Below, one piece after another: positions 49,873-59,650 of a stretch of 64,000 bases of DNA. The translations under genes were made by a program, and so were the position numbers. Position 1 is the first letter of the stretch; every line of letters starts with the position of its first letter. Where the stretch lies: contig NZ_QSRL01000008.1 of NCBI RefSeq assembly GCF_003437035.1, positions 26,353 through 90,352 of the forward strand, written 5' to 3'. Source of the stretch: Collinsella sp. TF08-11AT (GTDB taxonomy: Bacteria; Actinomycetota; Coriobacteriia; Coriobacteriales; Coriobacteriaceae). The notes beneath the pieces were generated by a model that ran no database searches, was not told the DNA's origin, and saw nothing but the letters and a program-made list of their open reading frames with translations.

Positions 49873-52173
49873 ATGTTCGCTGCCGCCATCTCGCTCGTCG
49901 GTCTTGCGGCGACCGTCTACCTTGTCTTGCGCGAGGCCAAGGCCATTTGCGCAAAGTCGGGCACCGTTGCCAAAAGCGCTCTTGGGTGGAGCGTCGCCTT
50001 CGGCCTGTTCCAGCTCTTTTTGACCATTTGGGGCGCCATTGGCCTCGTCGCTCAAAACGAGCCGCTCGCCTTTGTAATTCTCATCCTGACCAACGCCATT
50101 CTCACCGGATGCGCTTGGGCCAGCATCGCCCGCGACCGCATCGCACCGCGCGTCTTTGCGTTCGCCTCGGCCGACGCTCCCGCCCCCACTGGCAAGCTCG
50201 CCCGCCTGCGCGGCGCCTTTGTGGGCAAACCGCTCGTCGCCGCCGTCCTGTGCCTGCTGCTCGCCGGCGTCTTTGCGCTGCTGGGCATGGAGGTCTCGTC
50301 CAACCACGACTTTACCTGGGTCTACCCCCTGTGCATCCTGCTCGAGTGGGCCATCATCACCGTGCTCATGACCGGCCTGTTCTTCCTATTCCAGCGCCAC
50401 GGCGCAGCTCCCGCGGTCCTGGCCTTTGCCCTCTTTGTCCTGGGCATTGCCGAGTTCTTCGTTATCACGTTTAAATCCATGCCCATCCAGCCGGGCGACC
50501 TTTCGGCCATCTCCACCGCCGCCGCGGTCGCCGGCAACGGCTACACCTTCTCGATCTCGCTGTTCTGCGTGCTGTCCATGGGCTTTACCGCCATCGCCAT
50601 GCTGCTGTGCGAGTACGCCGGCCTGGTGGCACCGCACCGTCAGAAGGGTGCCGCCAGCGCCAAGCGCATGCTGCTCACCAACCTGCTCGTGGCAGTGCTA
50701 TGCCTGGGCGGTGTGACCGCGCATGTCACGCTCATCGACTACTACAACACTCTCGGCATCACCGTCTACACCTGGCGTCCGCTCGAGAGCTACTGGCGCG
50801 AGGGCTACCTGCCTGCCTTTATTAGTGCGGCGCAGTCCATCAAGCCGCCCAAACCCGCCGACTACTCCGTCGACGATGCCAAGGCCACGCTCAAAAAATA
50901 CGCCAAGGCCTACGACAAGTCCGACGCCGCCAAGAGCGACGAGCGCACCGCCGCAAAGGAGCAGTTCGACAGCGAGAAGCCCACGGTCATCGCCATCATG
51001 AACGAGACGTTCTCGGACCTGTCGATCTATCAGAACATGCGCGCCGGCTACGAGGGCCCGCAGTACTTTAAGAACCTGTCCAACTGCCTCAGCCGCGGCA
51101 AGCTCTATGTGAGCGCCTACGGCGGCGGCACGGCCAATACCGAGTTTGAGTTTATGACCGGCAACTCCATGGCCAACCTGGGTTCGGGCGTGTACCCCTA
51201 CACCATCTACAACATGGAGACGACCGGGAACCTGGCAGAGCAGTTCAAATCGCTCGGCTATTCCACCACGGCCATGCACCCCAACCACGCCACCAACTGG
51301 AACCGCGAGAACGTCTATAAGGACTTTGGCTTTGACCAGTTCCTGTCCATCAACGATTTCCAGGGCGCCGATACCCTGCGCGGCATGGTGACCGACCAGG
51401 CTACCTACGACAAGATTCTGGAGCTTCTCGACCAGAACGCCGACCCGCAGTTCATCTTCGATGTGACCATGCAGAACCACTCGGGCTACGACACGGGCCT
51501 GCTGCCGGCAGATAAGCAGATGCACCTCAACATCGACACGACCGATCTGGACGCCAAGACCGTCGAGGACGGCACGCTGTCCGATGTCGACGAGTACGTC
51601 TCGTGCATCGAGCAGTCCGACCAGGCGCTTCGCTACTTCCTTAACGCCTTGAGCAAGCTCGACCGCAAGGTGGTCGTGGTGTTCTGGGGCGACCACCAGC
51701 CGTTCTTCCCGTCCAAGTTCAACGATAAGTGGTTTACCGGCGAGGACGACGCCACGCACCAGGAGCGCTTGTGGCAGACCGACTACATCATCTGGGCTAA
51801 CTACGACGTCGCCGGCTGCGACCAGACGAGCGAGGTCGACGACCTGTCCACCAACTACCTGTCCACCCAGCTGATGCAGCTGATCGGCGCCCCGCTGACC
51901 GACTACCAGAAAGCGCACATGACGCTGCGCGAGTCGCTGCCCGCCATCAACTCGGTGGGCTACGAGGACGCCAGCCTGCGTTGGGCGCTTTCCTCCAACG
52001 TCACCGGTGACGACGCCGCCGCAGCAGCCGCCACCAAGGCGCGCGAGGATTACGCCAAGATGCAGTACTACGAGATGTTCCGCGACGGCAAGAACGTGTA
52101 TACCGAGCACTTCCAGACCGAGGCCAACGAGACCGACCCCAACCTGGCACCGGGCACGACCAAGATCAAGTAG
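49873..52173 (+). CDS. LTA synthase family (sulfatase-fold) membrane enzyme
   Basis: 766 residues: five or more N-terminal membrane segments (~1-300), then an extracellular sulfatase-type domain. Catalytic Thr is expected in MNETFSDLSIY (~377-387); further metal/phosphate residues in GGGTANTEFEF, HPNHATNWNR and FWGDHQPFF. Such enzymes transfer glycerol-phosphate from phosphatidylglycerol to a glycolipid or glycan. Start 49873 is nine bases after GGAG; GTG at 49858 is an alternative. In actinobacteria it may decorate a lipoglycan rather than make classical LTA. Confidence 0.88.
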   Translation: MFAAAISLVGLAATVYLVLREAKAICAKSGTVAKSALGWSVAFGLFQLFLTIWGAIGLVAQNEPLAFVILILTNAILTGCAWASIARDRIAPRVFAFASADAPAPTGKLARLRGAFVGKPLVAAVLCLLLAGVFALLGMEVSSNHDFTWVYPLCILLEWAIITVLMTGLFFLFQRHGAAPAVLAFALFVLGIAEFFVITFKSMPIQPGDLSAISTAAAVAGNGYTFSISLFCVLSMGFTAIAMLLCEYAGLVAPHRQKGAASAKRMLLTNLLVAVLCLGGVTAHVTLIDYYNTLGITVYTWRPLESYWREGYLPAFISAAQSIKPPKPADYSVDDAKATLKKYAKAYDKSDAAKSDERTAAKEQFDSEKPTVIAIMNETFSDLSIYQNMRAGYEGPQYFKNLSNCLSRGKLYVSAYGGGTANTEFEFMTGNSMANLGSGVYPYTIYNMETTGNLAEQFKSLGYSTTAMHPNHATNWNRENVYKDFGFDQFLSINDFQGADTLRGMVTDQATYDKILELLDQNADPQFIFDVTMQNHSGYDTGLLPADKQMHLNIDTTDLDAKTVEDGTLSDVDEYVSCIEQSDQALRYFLNALSKLDRKVVVVFWGDHQPFFPSKFNDKWFTGEDDATHQERLWQTDYIIWANYDVAGCDQTSEVDDLSTNYLSTQLMQLIGAPLTDYQKAHMTLRESLPAINSVGYEDASLRWALSSNVTGDDAAAAAATKAREDYAKMQYYEMFRDGKNVYTEHFQTEANETDPNLAPGTTKIK

Positions 52174-52192
52174 CGACACGTCTTAACTGGTT

Positions 52193-52323
52193 CGTCTGCC
52201 TGGCGGCGCGGAATGTAAGGTTCCCTGCTCGGACAGTCCTGCTCGCACGGAGAGCACATTAAGTGCTCTCCGGCTCGTGCGGAACTCGCGATGAACCTTA
52301 CATTCCGCGTCGCCAGGCAGACG
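52193..52323. repeat. Long hairpin element I
   Basis: Arms 52193-52223 and 52293-52323 (31 bp, one G:T mismatch; begins CGTCTGCCTGGCG). The interior has a nested palindrome GAGAGCACATTAAGTGCTCTC and ends GTGCGGAACTCGCGATGAAC, which recurs inverted in element II (52733-52855). Confidence 0.85.
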
Positions 52324-52376
52324 CCTCGGTGTTGAAGCGCGGCTTGTCATGAAAGCATCCGCAACATATATAAGTT

Positions 52377-52404
52377 GAAGGCCACATTAAGTGGCCTTCT
52401 TTAT
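52377..52404 (+). terminator. Probable terminator downstream of the LTA-synthase-like gene
   Basis: GAAGGCCAC, ATTAA, GTGGCCTTC followed by TTTAT. A 9-bp perfect stem sharing the CACATTAAGTG core with the elements on either side. Confidence 0.6.
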
Positions 52405-52408
52405 ATTC

Positions 52409-52730
52409 GGAAAGTGTGTCCCGGAATCTGCCTTCGGAATGGGACGCAGTTTCCGCTTGAGGGCCTGTTGGGAAAGCGCATCCCACTTCAAGAGAAAATT
52501 CCGGGTCGCACTTTCCGCTAAGGCTCTCAACCGGAAAGTGCATTCCATTCCAAGCCTTAATTCCGGGACATAGTTTCCGGACAAGACATCAACCGGAAAG
52601 TGGGGACCACTCTGAGCGCCGATTCTGGGACACACTTTCCGAAACCCCGCCCATCCGGAAAGCCCGTCCCACTCCGTATACATCCAGGCATGAAATCATC
52701 AGCTTATTAGGCCTTCTATCAATAAAGAGA
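52409..52730. repeat. Array of five 62-bp repeats (array U)
   Basis: Units start at 52409, 52471, 52533, 52595 and 52657, an exact 62-base step. Each begins GGAAAGTG-like, then TCCCA, and carries a later GGGAC-x-CA-x-TTTCCG, so each can fold as a hairpin. The last unit runs into a tail containing ATCAGCTTATTAGGCCTTC (52698-52716), which is repeated in array V at 62280-62298. 62 is not a multiple of three, and no gene is proposed here. Confidence 0.9.
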
Positions 52731-52732
52731 CA

Positions 52733-52855
52733 CCCTCCCGGGCGGCGGGCACGAAGTTCATCGCGAGTTCCGCACGCAAAGAAGACCACTTAATGTGGCC
52801 TTCGTCTTGCGCAGGACTGTAGAGCTGGGAACTTCGTGCCCGCCGCCCAGGAGGG
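52733..52855. repeat. Long hairpin element II
   Basis: Arms 52733-52759 and 52829-52855 (27 bp, one mismatch; left arm contains GGCGGCGGGCACGAAGTTC). The interior is an inverted relative of the interior of element I, including GTTCATCGCGAGTTCCGCAC and a CACTTAATGTG core, though the arms are unrelated. It lies just beyond the 3' end of the matrix operon. Confidence 0.85.
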
Positions 52856-52876
52856 CGTTGCGTTTAGAAGATGGAC

Positions 52877-53575
52877 CTAGCGCTTGTTCCTCCGGGACAA
52901 GAGAAGCGCGGCTATAAAAGCGATGATGGCAAGCGCCAGCAACACCAAAAGCAAAGCGAGCGTGTTGTCGCCCGTTGCCGCCAGACCAAGCAAGCCGGGC
53001 TTCTTGCTGCCAGCAGGTTGTACGGGGATCTTCTCGCCATCGTCTTCGGCGGTGATTTCCCAGCGAATTGCCTTGTTTGCGTCGGCAAGCTCGTTGCCCA
53101 CCGACGTCGGGACACTTAGTTGCAAATTGAGTACCGTGCTGCCATCGCTCGTAAACGTTGCGACCTGCGTGGGATAGGCAAACACGCTGCCCGGCGTTCC
53201 CGTCTGGAGCCAACCGGCAGACGCATCGGCCGCCGACGCCGTTAGGGTAATGGGCGACAGCAGATGTGCCGTCTCGTGATCGACAACAGCCCGCACAAAC
53301 ACACGTACCTGGGACTTTACACCCGTGGCACGAACCCCAATCTGTTGCTCGCGTACATCGCCGGGCATTAGATCTTTAAAGGCTGGAAACAGATCGGGCT
53401 CCCCCGAGGAGTCCGTCGCTCCCGATACCGTTAGCTGGCGTGCATTTCCGTCATAGGCAATCGAGGGCGTATCGGCGAACGCACGGGCAGGAACGGCGAG
53501 CGCGACCACGCAGAAAATGGCCGCGACCACACAACGCAAGGAACGCGCAACGTCTTTGAAAATCGGTAAAGCCAT
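52877..53575 (-). CDS. LAATG-anchored surface protein
   Basis: 232 residues. Sec signal peptide (hydrophobic ~12-30, cleavage near ARAFA-DTPS), a beta-rich ectodomain, then LAATGD, a hydrophobic segment and the basic tail SRRNKR: a complete sortase-type sorting signal of the LAxTG kind. The sorting signal predicts covalent wall attachment. The ATG lies two bases after the TasA-like gene's stop, with GAGG overlapping it, so translation is coupled. Last gene of the SipW operon; could anchor the matrix to the wall. No sortase gene is in the window. Confidence 0.85.
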   Translation of the reverse strand: MALPIFKDVARSLRCVVAAIFCVVALAVPARAFADTPSIAYDGNARQLTVSGATDSSGEPDLFPAFKDLMPGDVREQQIGVRATGVKSQVRVFVRAVVDHETAHLLSPITLTASAADASAGWLQTGTPGSVFAYPTQVATFTSDGSTVLNLQLSVPTSVGNELADANKAIRWEITAEDDGEKIPVQPAGSKKPGLLGLAATGDNTLALLLVLLALAIIAFIAALLLSRRNKR

Positions 53576-53577
53576 GC

Positions 53578-54147
53578 TTACGCACCTCCGTGCGGCGGCA
53601 CCAGCACGCCATCTTTGACCGTACAGTTCCATGCCTCGGTGACCGCATCGTCGGGCGTAGACTGAATCGCTTGGGTCGAGATGTCAACAACTAGGTTTTT
53701 ACCATCTGCCTTCTTCTCGGACACGCCCTTGATGAGCACGCCCGTCTTGTCGAGCGGCGCAACAGGAGACGTCCAGTAGTAGAACCCGTCGGCCGAGCGA
53801 ACCCAAGACGAGGCGCTGCCAGTAGTTGAGGCATTGGACACGTTGCCCCACACAATGGCGTAGTCGGTACCCTCGACCGGCTCATCCCACAGGCGCGCGC
53901 CATCCTGGTCCTGCCAGTAGATATCCACCGCAGCACGCAGGTATGCCGGAGCCGAGCCCTTGTTTGTAATCGTGACGTCACTCTTCACGTTGCCATTGAG
54001 CTTCTCGTCTACCGAGGGCGCCACCGAACCAAAGCCAAACTCGTTGACCAGCACGCCCGTAACCGAAAGCCACGCAAAGGTGCCGGCAGCGCCAGCCAAA
54101 AGAAGAACGCCGACAAGGAGGGCAACGATCTGCTTGCGCTTACCCAT
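53578..54147 (-). CDS. TasA/camelysin-like SipW-dependent protein C
   Basis: 189 residues. N-terminus MGKRKQIVALLVGVLLLAGA followed by GTFAWLSVTG is the SipW-type signal peptide (hydrophobic run ending TxAWL). The body is beta-rich with the TasA-family pattern VTITNKGSAPAYLRAAVDIYW and DGFYYWTSPVAP. These secreted proteins form biofilm or surface fibres. It starts one base after the stop codon of the giant protein gene (TAGGATG), so they are coupled. Confidence 0.85.
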   Translation of the reverse strand: MGKRKQIVALLVGVLLLAGAAGTFAWLSVTGVLVNEFGFGSVAPSVDEKLNGNVKSDVTITNKGSAPAYLRAAVDIYWQDQDGARLWDEPVEGTDYAIVWGNVSNASTTGSASSWVRSADGFYYWTSPVAPLDKTGVLIKGVSEKKADGKNLVVDISTQAIQSTPDDAVTEAWNCTVKDGVLVPPHGGA

Positions 54148-54148
54148 C

Positions 54149-57100
54149 CTAGTCCTCCCTCCTTAGCGTGCCGTTTTCCCAAACATTCTTGGCACGCGAG
54201 CCACCATCGACCCATTTGTCCTTCGCGCGCGTGTTAACGCACGTCACCACGGCGTCGCCTGCGCTCGAAGCAGACGAAATCGTCAGCTCGGCAGTTTTAC
54301 CGGGCGCCTTGCCCGGCGTGCTCAGCTCGCCCCGGTAGCGCCATGCCCAAGCCGTATCTTCCTCGACGGTATAGATGCCCGCCGGAGCGGCGAACTGCAC
54401 GCTGCCGACATACCAGGTCTCACCGTTTTCCGGCTGCTGCTTATCGACTTTCACCTCGACCATGCGCGTCTCGGCAGGAGAATCCTGCGACATCTTTCGC
54501 GTTACCTTAAAGCGGAACGTTTGCCCCATAGCGCTGGCATCGGTCGTCTTTTTAACGATCGTCAGCGCATGAGTCTGGGCAAAGTTGAACACGGCTTTGC
54601 CGGGGCCCTGATCGCCCTCGCCCGTCTTCTTGGACTCCAGACGGTTGGCCAGGTCGAACGAGCCGCCACCCGAACCCAGACTGTAGAGCGAGACAAACTT
54701 GCCGTTCACAGGCTTTTCCGCCGCAGAAACGCCCTCTGCACCAGGGCCGTAGCTTGCCTGCGTTACCGTAACGGTCAGTTGTGTTCCCATAAACGGCTCG
54801 GCAAAGCAGACCTTAAACGGCGCCTGGTCGGCACCGTCATCGACGGTGTTGGCGGCGGCGGGATCGAGCAGCCATTTAAGCTGCGCGGTCATGGTTACGG
54901 GTTTCGCGGGATCAGACGTATCGTTGGCAACCACGCGATACGTCACGGGATACAGGTCCATGTCGCCCTTGACTGGCTCGCCCTTGAACTCATCCCAAGA
55001 CTTTGCAGTGCCATCGGCACCCACATATCGCCACTCCAAGAAGAGCTCGCGCTTATCGCCATTGGCAGCAGCCTGTTCATCGAGCAGCGCGACGATCTTG
55101 GAGTGGGCGTCCGGATCGTACGCCACGGATTTTTGCTCCATCACAGGATTGCCGTCGTTGTCGTAGAAAGGGTTGCCGCTCTCGTCCATTTTGGGAACAT
55201 CGACCGTGTAGACAAAGCCAGGCTTACCGTCCTGCGCGCGCTCGTCGCCCGAGTCGACCGTCGCCGTAAAGATGACCGCCCCGTCGACGCTGTGATAGCG
55301 CACCTTATACGGCGTGACCTTGTACACCGCGGTATACGTCGCGCCCTTAAAGGGTTCACTACCCTCGAGGGGATACTTATCGTCTTCGGTCAACAGGGTG
55401 TATTTGCCATCGGGTTCATAGTCGCGCGACCAGCCGACAAAGTCGTACTTGGTGCCGTCAATGCCGACAACCTCAGCTGTAGCTCTTACTTCCAGCGAAA
55501 TTTGATCGCCAGAGTCGGTGCGCGAAAGAGAACGCACGGAATCGGGGTTATCCAGATTGGCATCGATATTCGATTGGACAATTACCGCGCTGGCACGGTA
55601 GACCGGGTACAGCTCCATGGGGGCGTTAACCACAGTGTTTGTATTCACCATGGGAAGGCCGTCCGACCAAACGACATAACAGTTGCCGGATGCCGGTTTA
55701 GTTTCCGTCCAGCCTACGAAGGCATTGTATGCGTTCGTTGCATCATCGATGTCGCCAACGTTATACGTCGGCAGCGGGATGCCGTCCTTAAGGCTGCCGA
55801 GCGTATCGCCCTGCTGGGCTACCTTGCCATCCACATCTTTGGCATTGAGATGGTACACGACCGCCAACGGCGAATAGTACGCCACAAATGTATAGGCTCC
55901 GCCGGGTTCCACCTGATAGGAATACGAGTTATCGCCGTTAGGTTCGAGCTTTTTAACCTCACCGTTCGGGAGTTCGATTTCGACCTTATTCAGCTTGTAT
56001 AACTCGCCGCCGGACTTGTATACCGTCGTTTCGATATCAGGAGTCACCGTTGCCGTGGCGGGATCGTTGTCCGCATTGAGATTAGGGGTGATGTCATACC
56101 TAGGAACATTCACCTCGGAAGTGCCATTAAAACCGGCGCGGTGCAGGTTGGTGGTGTAGTTGACGTCGAACTTTGCGTAGACGGGATAGGCATCCTGACA
56201 CTTGGTGACCTTGAAGTCATCCGTCGCCAAGTATGGCGCCGCCTTTTCCGGATCGCTCGTCACATAGGGGTCGTTGGCGACATCATAGATATAGTTCCAG
56301 ACGGGAGAATCCTTCTGGACCTCGGCGGTCGAAATCCAACCCAAGAACTTATATCTCGGATCCGGCTCGCCCTTAGGATTCCGCACGGCCATTTCAGTAT
56401 CGGTCGGAGAAGACTCGAGGGTCAGGGGGCTCTCATACGATCCCTTCTCACCATCTTCTGGCTTTTCGGCCACTTTAACCGACTTATTAACATGCGGGTA
56501 GTAATACGTGAACGTCGGATCCGCCCCGTTCACCTTGGTCTGCAGCAAGTTACTCTCATAGCGCCGCGTGGCAGTCCTCACGACATTATCGCCCTTGTTG
56601 TAGAAATTAACGTCCGTGGTAATCATCGCGCGAACGTAGTACTTCTTATCTGTACGCACCATGCTCTCGATGGGATTTTTCACATATGTCCAATATTCAC
56701 CATCGCGCTCAAGCGTCCAGAAATTCAGGCGATAGCGATCATTCACCGGTTTGACCGTTACGTTCAGCGAAGCCGAAGTCCAAGTATCGCTTAGCGTTGC
56801 AGCGCCTGGAAAATCGGTATCGGCATAGAGGTTTTTTAGAGTATCGGCTCCCGTATCGTTTTTAACGTTGTGCGAGTACGCGTTAAGGGGACTCACGACA
56901 AGGGTTTCCTTCGTGAAGCGTGTGCCACACGTTTCATAACTATCCTTTATACCGTGGTCAACATGCTCCGGGCCCCAGTGGACGACGTTTTCACGCACGA
57001 AGGTACTACCGACGTTTTCCTCAAAGGGCGTTTGATAGCGATTCCAAACGGAACAAAGTAGCTTGCTGTCCGTAAACTCATGGTTGGTATAAGCCCGAAC

Positions 57101-59647
57101 GTAATAATCCACTCGGTACTCAAAGCGGGCGATGTAGGTATGCGGCGCGGTTAAATCGACATCGGTGGGGAGCGTATAGCTGGGATCGCGGCTTACGCGC
57201 ACCTCAAGCGGGGCATCCTCGGTTCCCTTGTTTTCATACCAACCCAGGAAACGGTAGCCGTCGGGCAGCGCACCGTCCTCTGATAAAGGCTTGTTGTCCA
57301 CGTCGCACACCCGCACCGTGTACACACCGGTGCCATCCTCGTCAGTCTCAACCTTAACGTCAGTTTTGCCCACACCATCGCGCCGAGTCTGATCGTCGAT
57401 TGCATCCTGCTCATTGCCCTCAAACACCGTCATGATGTTCGACACATAGTCGGTGTACACCGGATAAAAATCGGTAGGGCCAAGCACAGTGATCTCAGCG
57501 CCGGCAGGATAGAACGCACCGGCGTTTTTTAGCTCGGCAAGCTTAGGCGAGGTGATGGCCGCGTAACCGCCATGCATCCCGGCCTCGCCGCTCGGCTGCG
57601 TCGTCCAACCAATAAAGGTGGCGCTGGCAGATAGAGTGCCGCGGTCCGCAGGGGCAACCGGCGTTAAACCGACACCATAGCGGTACCAATCCGTCGACTT
57701 GTCGTGCGCCTCGCCGCTCTGCCACGAGAGCATCTCACCCTTGACGTTATAGAACAGCACCTGCGCCTCGTACGAAGCAATAAAGAGGTCGTTGCCCTTA
57801 AAGGCCTCGGCCCCCTTCGCGTTATCGGCAGTATAGGTCGACGTTTTGTCGTTTGCCTCGTTCTTCTGGACCTGCTTGCCAGCAGCCACAGCATCGGCAT
57901 CGGTCTTGCCGTCAAACCAGCTGTTGTCTTGTCCAATTCGGTTCACACGCACATCGGGCTCGCGGAACCAGCCCATAAAGCGGTAGCCGCCGTTCGCCTC
58001 GCTCAGGTCGGCAGGCTTTGCAGAGGTCTCCTGCTTAAACGTTACCGAGGTATCGCCCTGGGCCAAGCCCTGAGCAGTTCCCGCCAGCACGGCACTCACG
58101 GCAAAGGCATACGGATCCGAGGTCGCCTGATCAATACCGAGTTTGGTTGCCGTAATAGTCGCGGTACCCGCACCGGGAAAATCGATCGTCGCCTTAACGC
58201 TTTGGCCATGCACGGGGATATTCAGCTTGTAATCCATCGCCCATTCGTTTGCATGGTCGCCGCCCAGATAATCGTTATTGGCAGTCGAGCGCATGGTGCC
58301 GGCACAGAAGTCGTAGTCGTGCTCTTCCCATAGCTCACGCGTGGTATAGCGCTCGTCGTCCCACGGGCCATAGCCGTCGCCCTTGGTGGTACCGTCGCCG
58401 CCAAAAGAGGGGATCTTCTTCTTAGCCGCGGTACCCTGGCTGCTGCCGTTTAGGCTCACGCTCGGCTTAAAGTAGCACTCGGTGACCGTGGCGTCGCCCT
58501 TGTTGGCGCGCGCAGCAATACCGCCCAGGTTCACGTCGTTTTGGATGATGGGGATCACGGCGATGGGGTTGTATTGACGCGAGCTCAGGTCACCTGCAAA
58601 GTGGCTGCGGACGAGCTCATTGCCTTCTTTGGTTAAAATACGACCCGCCAGGCCACCCGCCCACGCGCGCGTCACGGCGACAACGCCCACGTACGACGCG
58701 GCATAGCTGTAGCACTGGGCCGTCGAGAAGCAGTCGATGATCTTGGCGTCACCTGCCATGCAGCCCACAAAGCCCGAGGCGTACACGTTGTTGCCGCCCA
58801 GGGCGCCAATGGCCACGTCGTACTTATTGGTGACGTCGGTCATGCCCTTCTCGGCAATCGAGCCGTCGTCCTTACGCGTCGGCGTCACGCGGCAGTACTC
58901 GATAGTCGATTTCTCAACGTAGCCGGCAAACGCCGCCATATACAGACCCTCACCGCCGAGCGCCTGCACGCCCGAAGTCGTGTTGTTAACGGCGCGGCCA
59001 CCACGTACCTCGCAGTTATAGAGGGTACAGCCGTCGAGCTCGCCGGCGATGAGACCGCCCTCAAAGCCTGCGTTGGTAATGAGGTTGAGAGCATTGTTGG
59101 CGCAGGTCACGTGCAGCGTGCTCTCCATGACCATAACGTTTTCGAAACGCGTATTGACGGCCTTGCCCACGATAATGCCACCGCGGAAGTCCGCCCACAC
59201 GTTGGCGTCCTTGACCAGGAAGTTTTTGATGGTGGCACCGTTGGTCTCGGCAAAAAATCCCGTATCGCGCTCGGGGTCAAAAGCGTCTTTATCGTAGTTC
59301 AGGCCCTCAACGGTGTGGTTTTGACCATCGAACACGCCCTTAAACGGATGCTCCTTGTTGCCAAACGACAGATGCTTAACGGTGTTTGCAACGATGTCTT
59401 TCATGTCGTCGCTGTCGAGCTCAATGTCGTTATCGAGATAAACGTGCCAGCCGGACGTATCGCGCTCGCGCGACAGCGCCACACACGACAAAAAGTCAGC
59501 CTCGTTTTTGATGTGGAATTCGTTTTTGTTCTCGGGCACGTCCTCGGCATGCACCGCCGTCGGCAGCGCCATAACGCAGCAAATGGCAATCGTCGCGACG
59601 GCAACTAGCCTGCTAAGCACGCCCCGGTTCATGTTCTTGATCTTCAT
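54149..59647 (-). CDS. Giant secreted repeat protein (1832 residues)
   Basis: Sec signal peptide (~8-34, ending VHA-ED). Residues ~40-440 look like a beta-helix of GLUG-type repeats (FKGVFDGQNHTVEGL, GGIIVGKAVN, GGLIAGELDGC, GGLAGRI). Residues ~480-1620 hold about seven InlB B-repeat/Listeria-Bacteroides-like modules marked by Y-x-F-x-GW (YRFMGWF, YRFLGWY, YKFLGWI, YDFVGWS). Near the end is a SpaA/pilin-like domain (FRFKVTRK, YTVEED). There is no wall-sorting signal or C-terminal membrane segment, so retention probably depends on partners. Starts three bases after the preceding TasA-like stop codon. Confidence 0.88.
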   Translation of the reverse strand: MKIKNMNRGVLSRLVAVATIAICCVMALPTAVHAEDVPENKNEFHIKNEADFLSCVALSRERDTSGWHVYLDNDIELDSDDMKDIVANTVKHLSFGNKEHPFKGVFDGQNHTVEGLNYDKDAFDPERDTGFFAETNGATIKNFLVKDANVWADFRGGIIVGKAVNTRFENVMVMESTLHVTCANNALNLITNAGFEGGLIAGELDGCTLYNCEVRGGRAVNNTTSGVQALGGEGLYMAAFAGYVEKSTIEYCRVTPTRKDDGSIAEKGMTDVTNKYDVAIGALGGNNVYASGFVGCMAGDAKIIDCFSTAQCYSYAASYVGVVAVTRAWAGGLAGRILTKEGNELVRSHFAGDLSSRQYNPIAVIPIIQNDVNLGGIAARANKGDATVTECYFKPSVSLNGSSQGTAAKKKIPSFGGDGTTKGDGYGPWDDERYTTRELWEEHDYDFCAGTMRSTANNDYLGGDHANEWAMDYKLNIPVHGQSVKATIDFPGAGTATITATKLGIDQATSDPYAFAVSAVLAGTAQGLAQGDTSVTFKQETSAKPADLSEANGGYRFMGWFREPDVRVNRIGQDNSWFDGKTDADAVAAGKQVQKNEANDKTSTYTADNAKGAEAFKGNDLFIASYEAQVLFYNVKGEMLSWQSGEAHDKSTDWYRYGVGLTPVAPADRGTLSASATFIGWTTQPSGEAGMHGGYAAITSPKLAELKNAGAFYPAGAEITVLGPTDFYPVYTDYVSNIMTVFEGNEQDAIDDQTRRDGVGKTDVKVETDEDGTGVYTVRVCDVDNKPLSEDGALPDGYRFLGWYENKGTEDAPLEVRVSRDPSYTLPTDVDLTAPHTYIARFEYRVDYYVRAYTNHEFTDSKLLCSVWNRYQTPFEENVGSTFVRENVVHWGPEHVDHGIKDSYETCGTRFTKETLVVSPLNAYSHNVKNDTGADTLKNLYADTDFPGAATLSDTWTSASLNVTVKPVNDRYRLNFWTLERDGEYWTYVKNPIESMVRTDKKYYVRAMITTDVNFYNKGDNVVRTATRRYESNLLQTKVNGADPTFTYYYPHVNKSVKVAEKPEDGEKGSYESPLTLESSPTDTEMAVRNPKGEPDPRYKFLGWISTAEVQKDSPVWNYIYDVANDPYVTSDPEKAAPYLATDDFKVTKCQDAYPVYAKFDVNYTTNLHRAGFNGTSEVNVPRYDITPNLNADNDPATATVTPDIETTVYKSGGELYKLNKVEIELPNGEVKKLEPNGDNSYSYQVEPGGAYTFVAYYSPLAVVYHLNAKDVDGKVAQQGDTLGSLKDGIPLPTYNVGDIDDATNAYNAFVGWTETKPASGNCYVVWSDGLPMVNTNTVVNAPMELYPVYRASAVIVQSNIDANLDNPDSVRSLSRTDSGDQISLEVRATAEVVGIDGTKYDFVGWSRDYEPDGKYTLLTEDDKYPLEGSEPFKGATYTAVYKVTPYKVRYHSVDGAVIFTATVDSGDERAQDGKPGFVYTVDVPKMDESGNPFYDNDGNPVMEQKSVAYDPDAHSKIVALLDEQAAANGDKRELFLEWRYVGADGTAKSWDEFKGEPVKGDMDLYPVTYRVVANDTSDPAKPVTMTAQLKWLLDPAAANTVDDGADQAPFKVCFAEPFMGTQLTVTVTQASYGPGAEGVSAAEKPVNGKFVSLYSLGSGGGSFDLANRLESKKTGEGDQGPGKAVFNFAQTHALTIVKKTTDASAMGQTFRFKVTRKMSQDSPAETRMVEVKVDKQQPENGETWYVGSVQFAAPAGIYTVEEDTAWAWRYRGELSTPGKAPGKTAELTISSASSAGDAVVTCVNTRAKDKWVDGGSRAKNVWENGTLRRED

Positions 59648-59650
59648 AGG

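Noticed and set aside
52387..52683. 98-codon minus-strand frame across the 62-bp repeats, with a similar frame at 62056-62280
   Set aside because: The two frames share a few residues only because the DNA repeats are related. The 62-base period is not divisible by three, so successive units are read in different frames, which argues against coding.
52409..52730. CRISPR array
   Set aside because: Regular spacing drew attention, but units are degenerate throughout, have no invariant repeat separated by unique spacers, and no cas genes are present.
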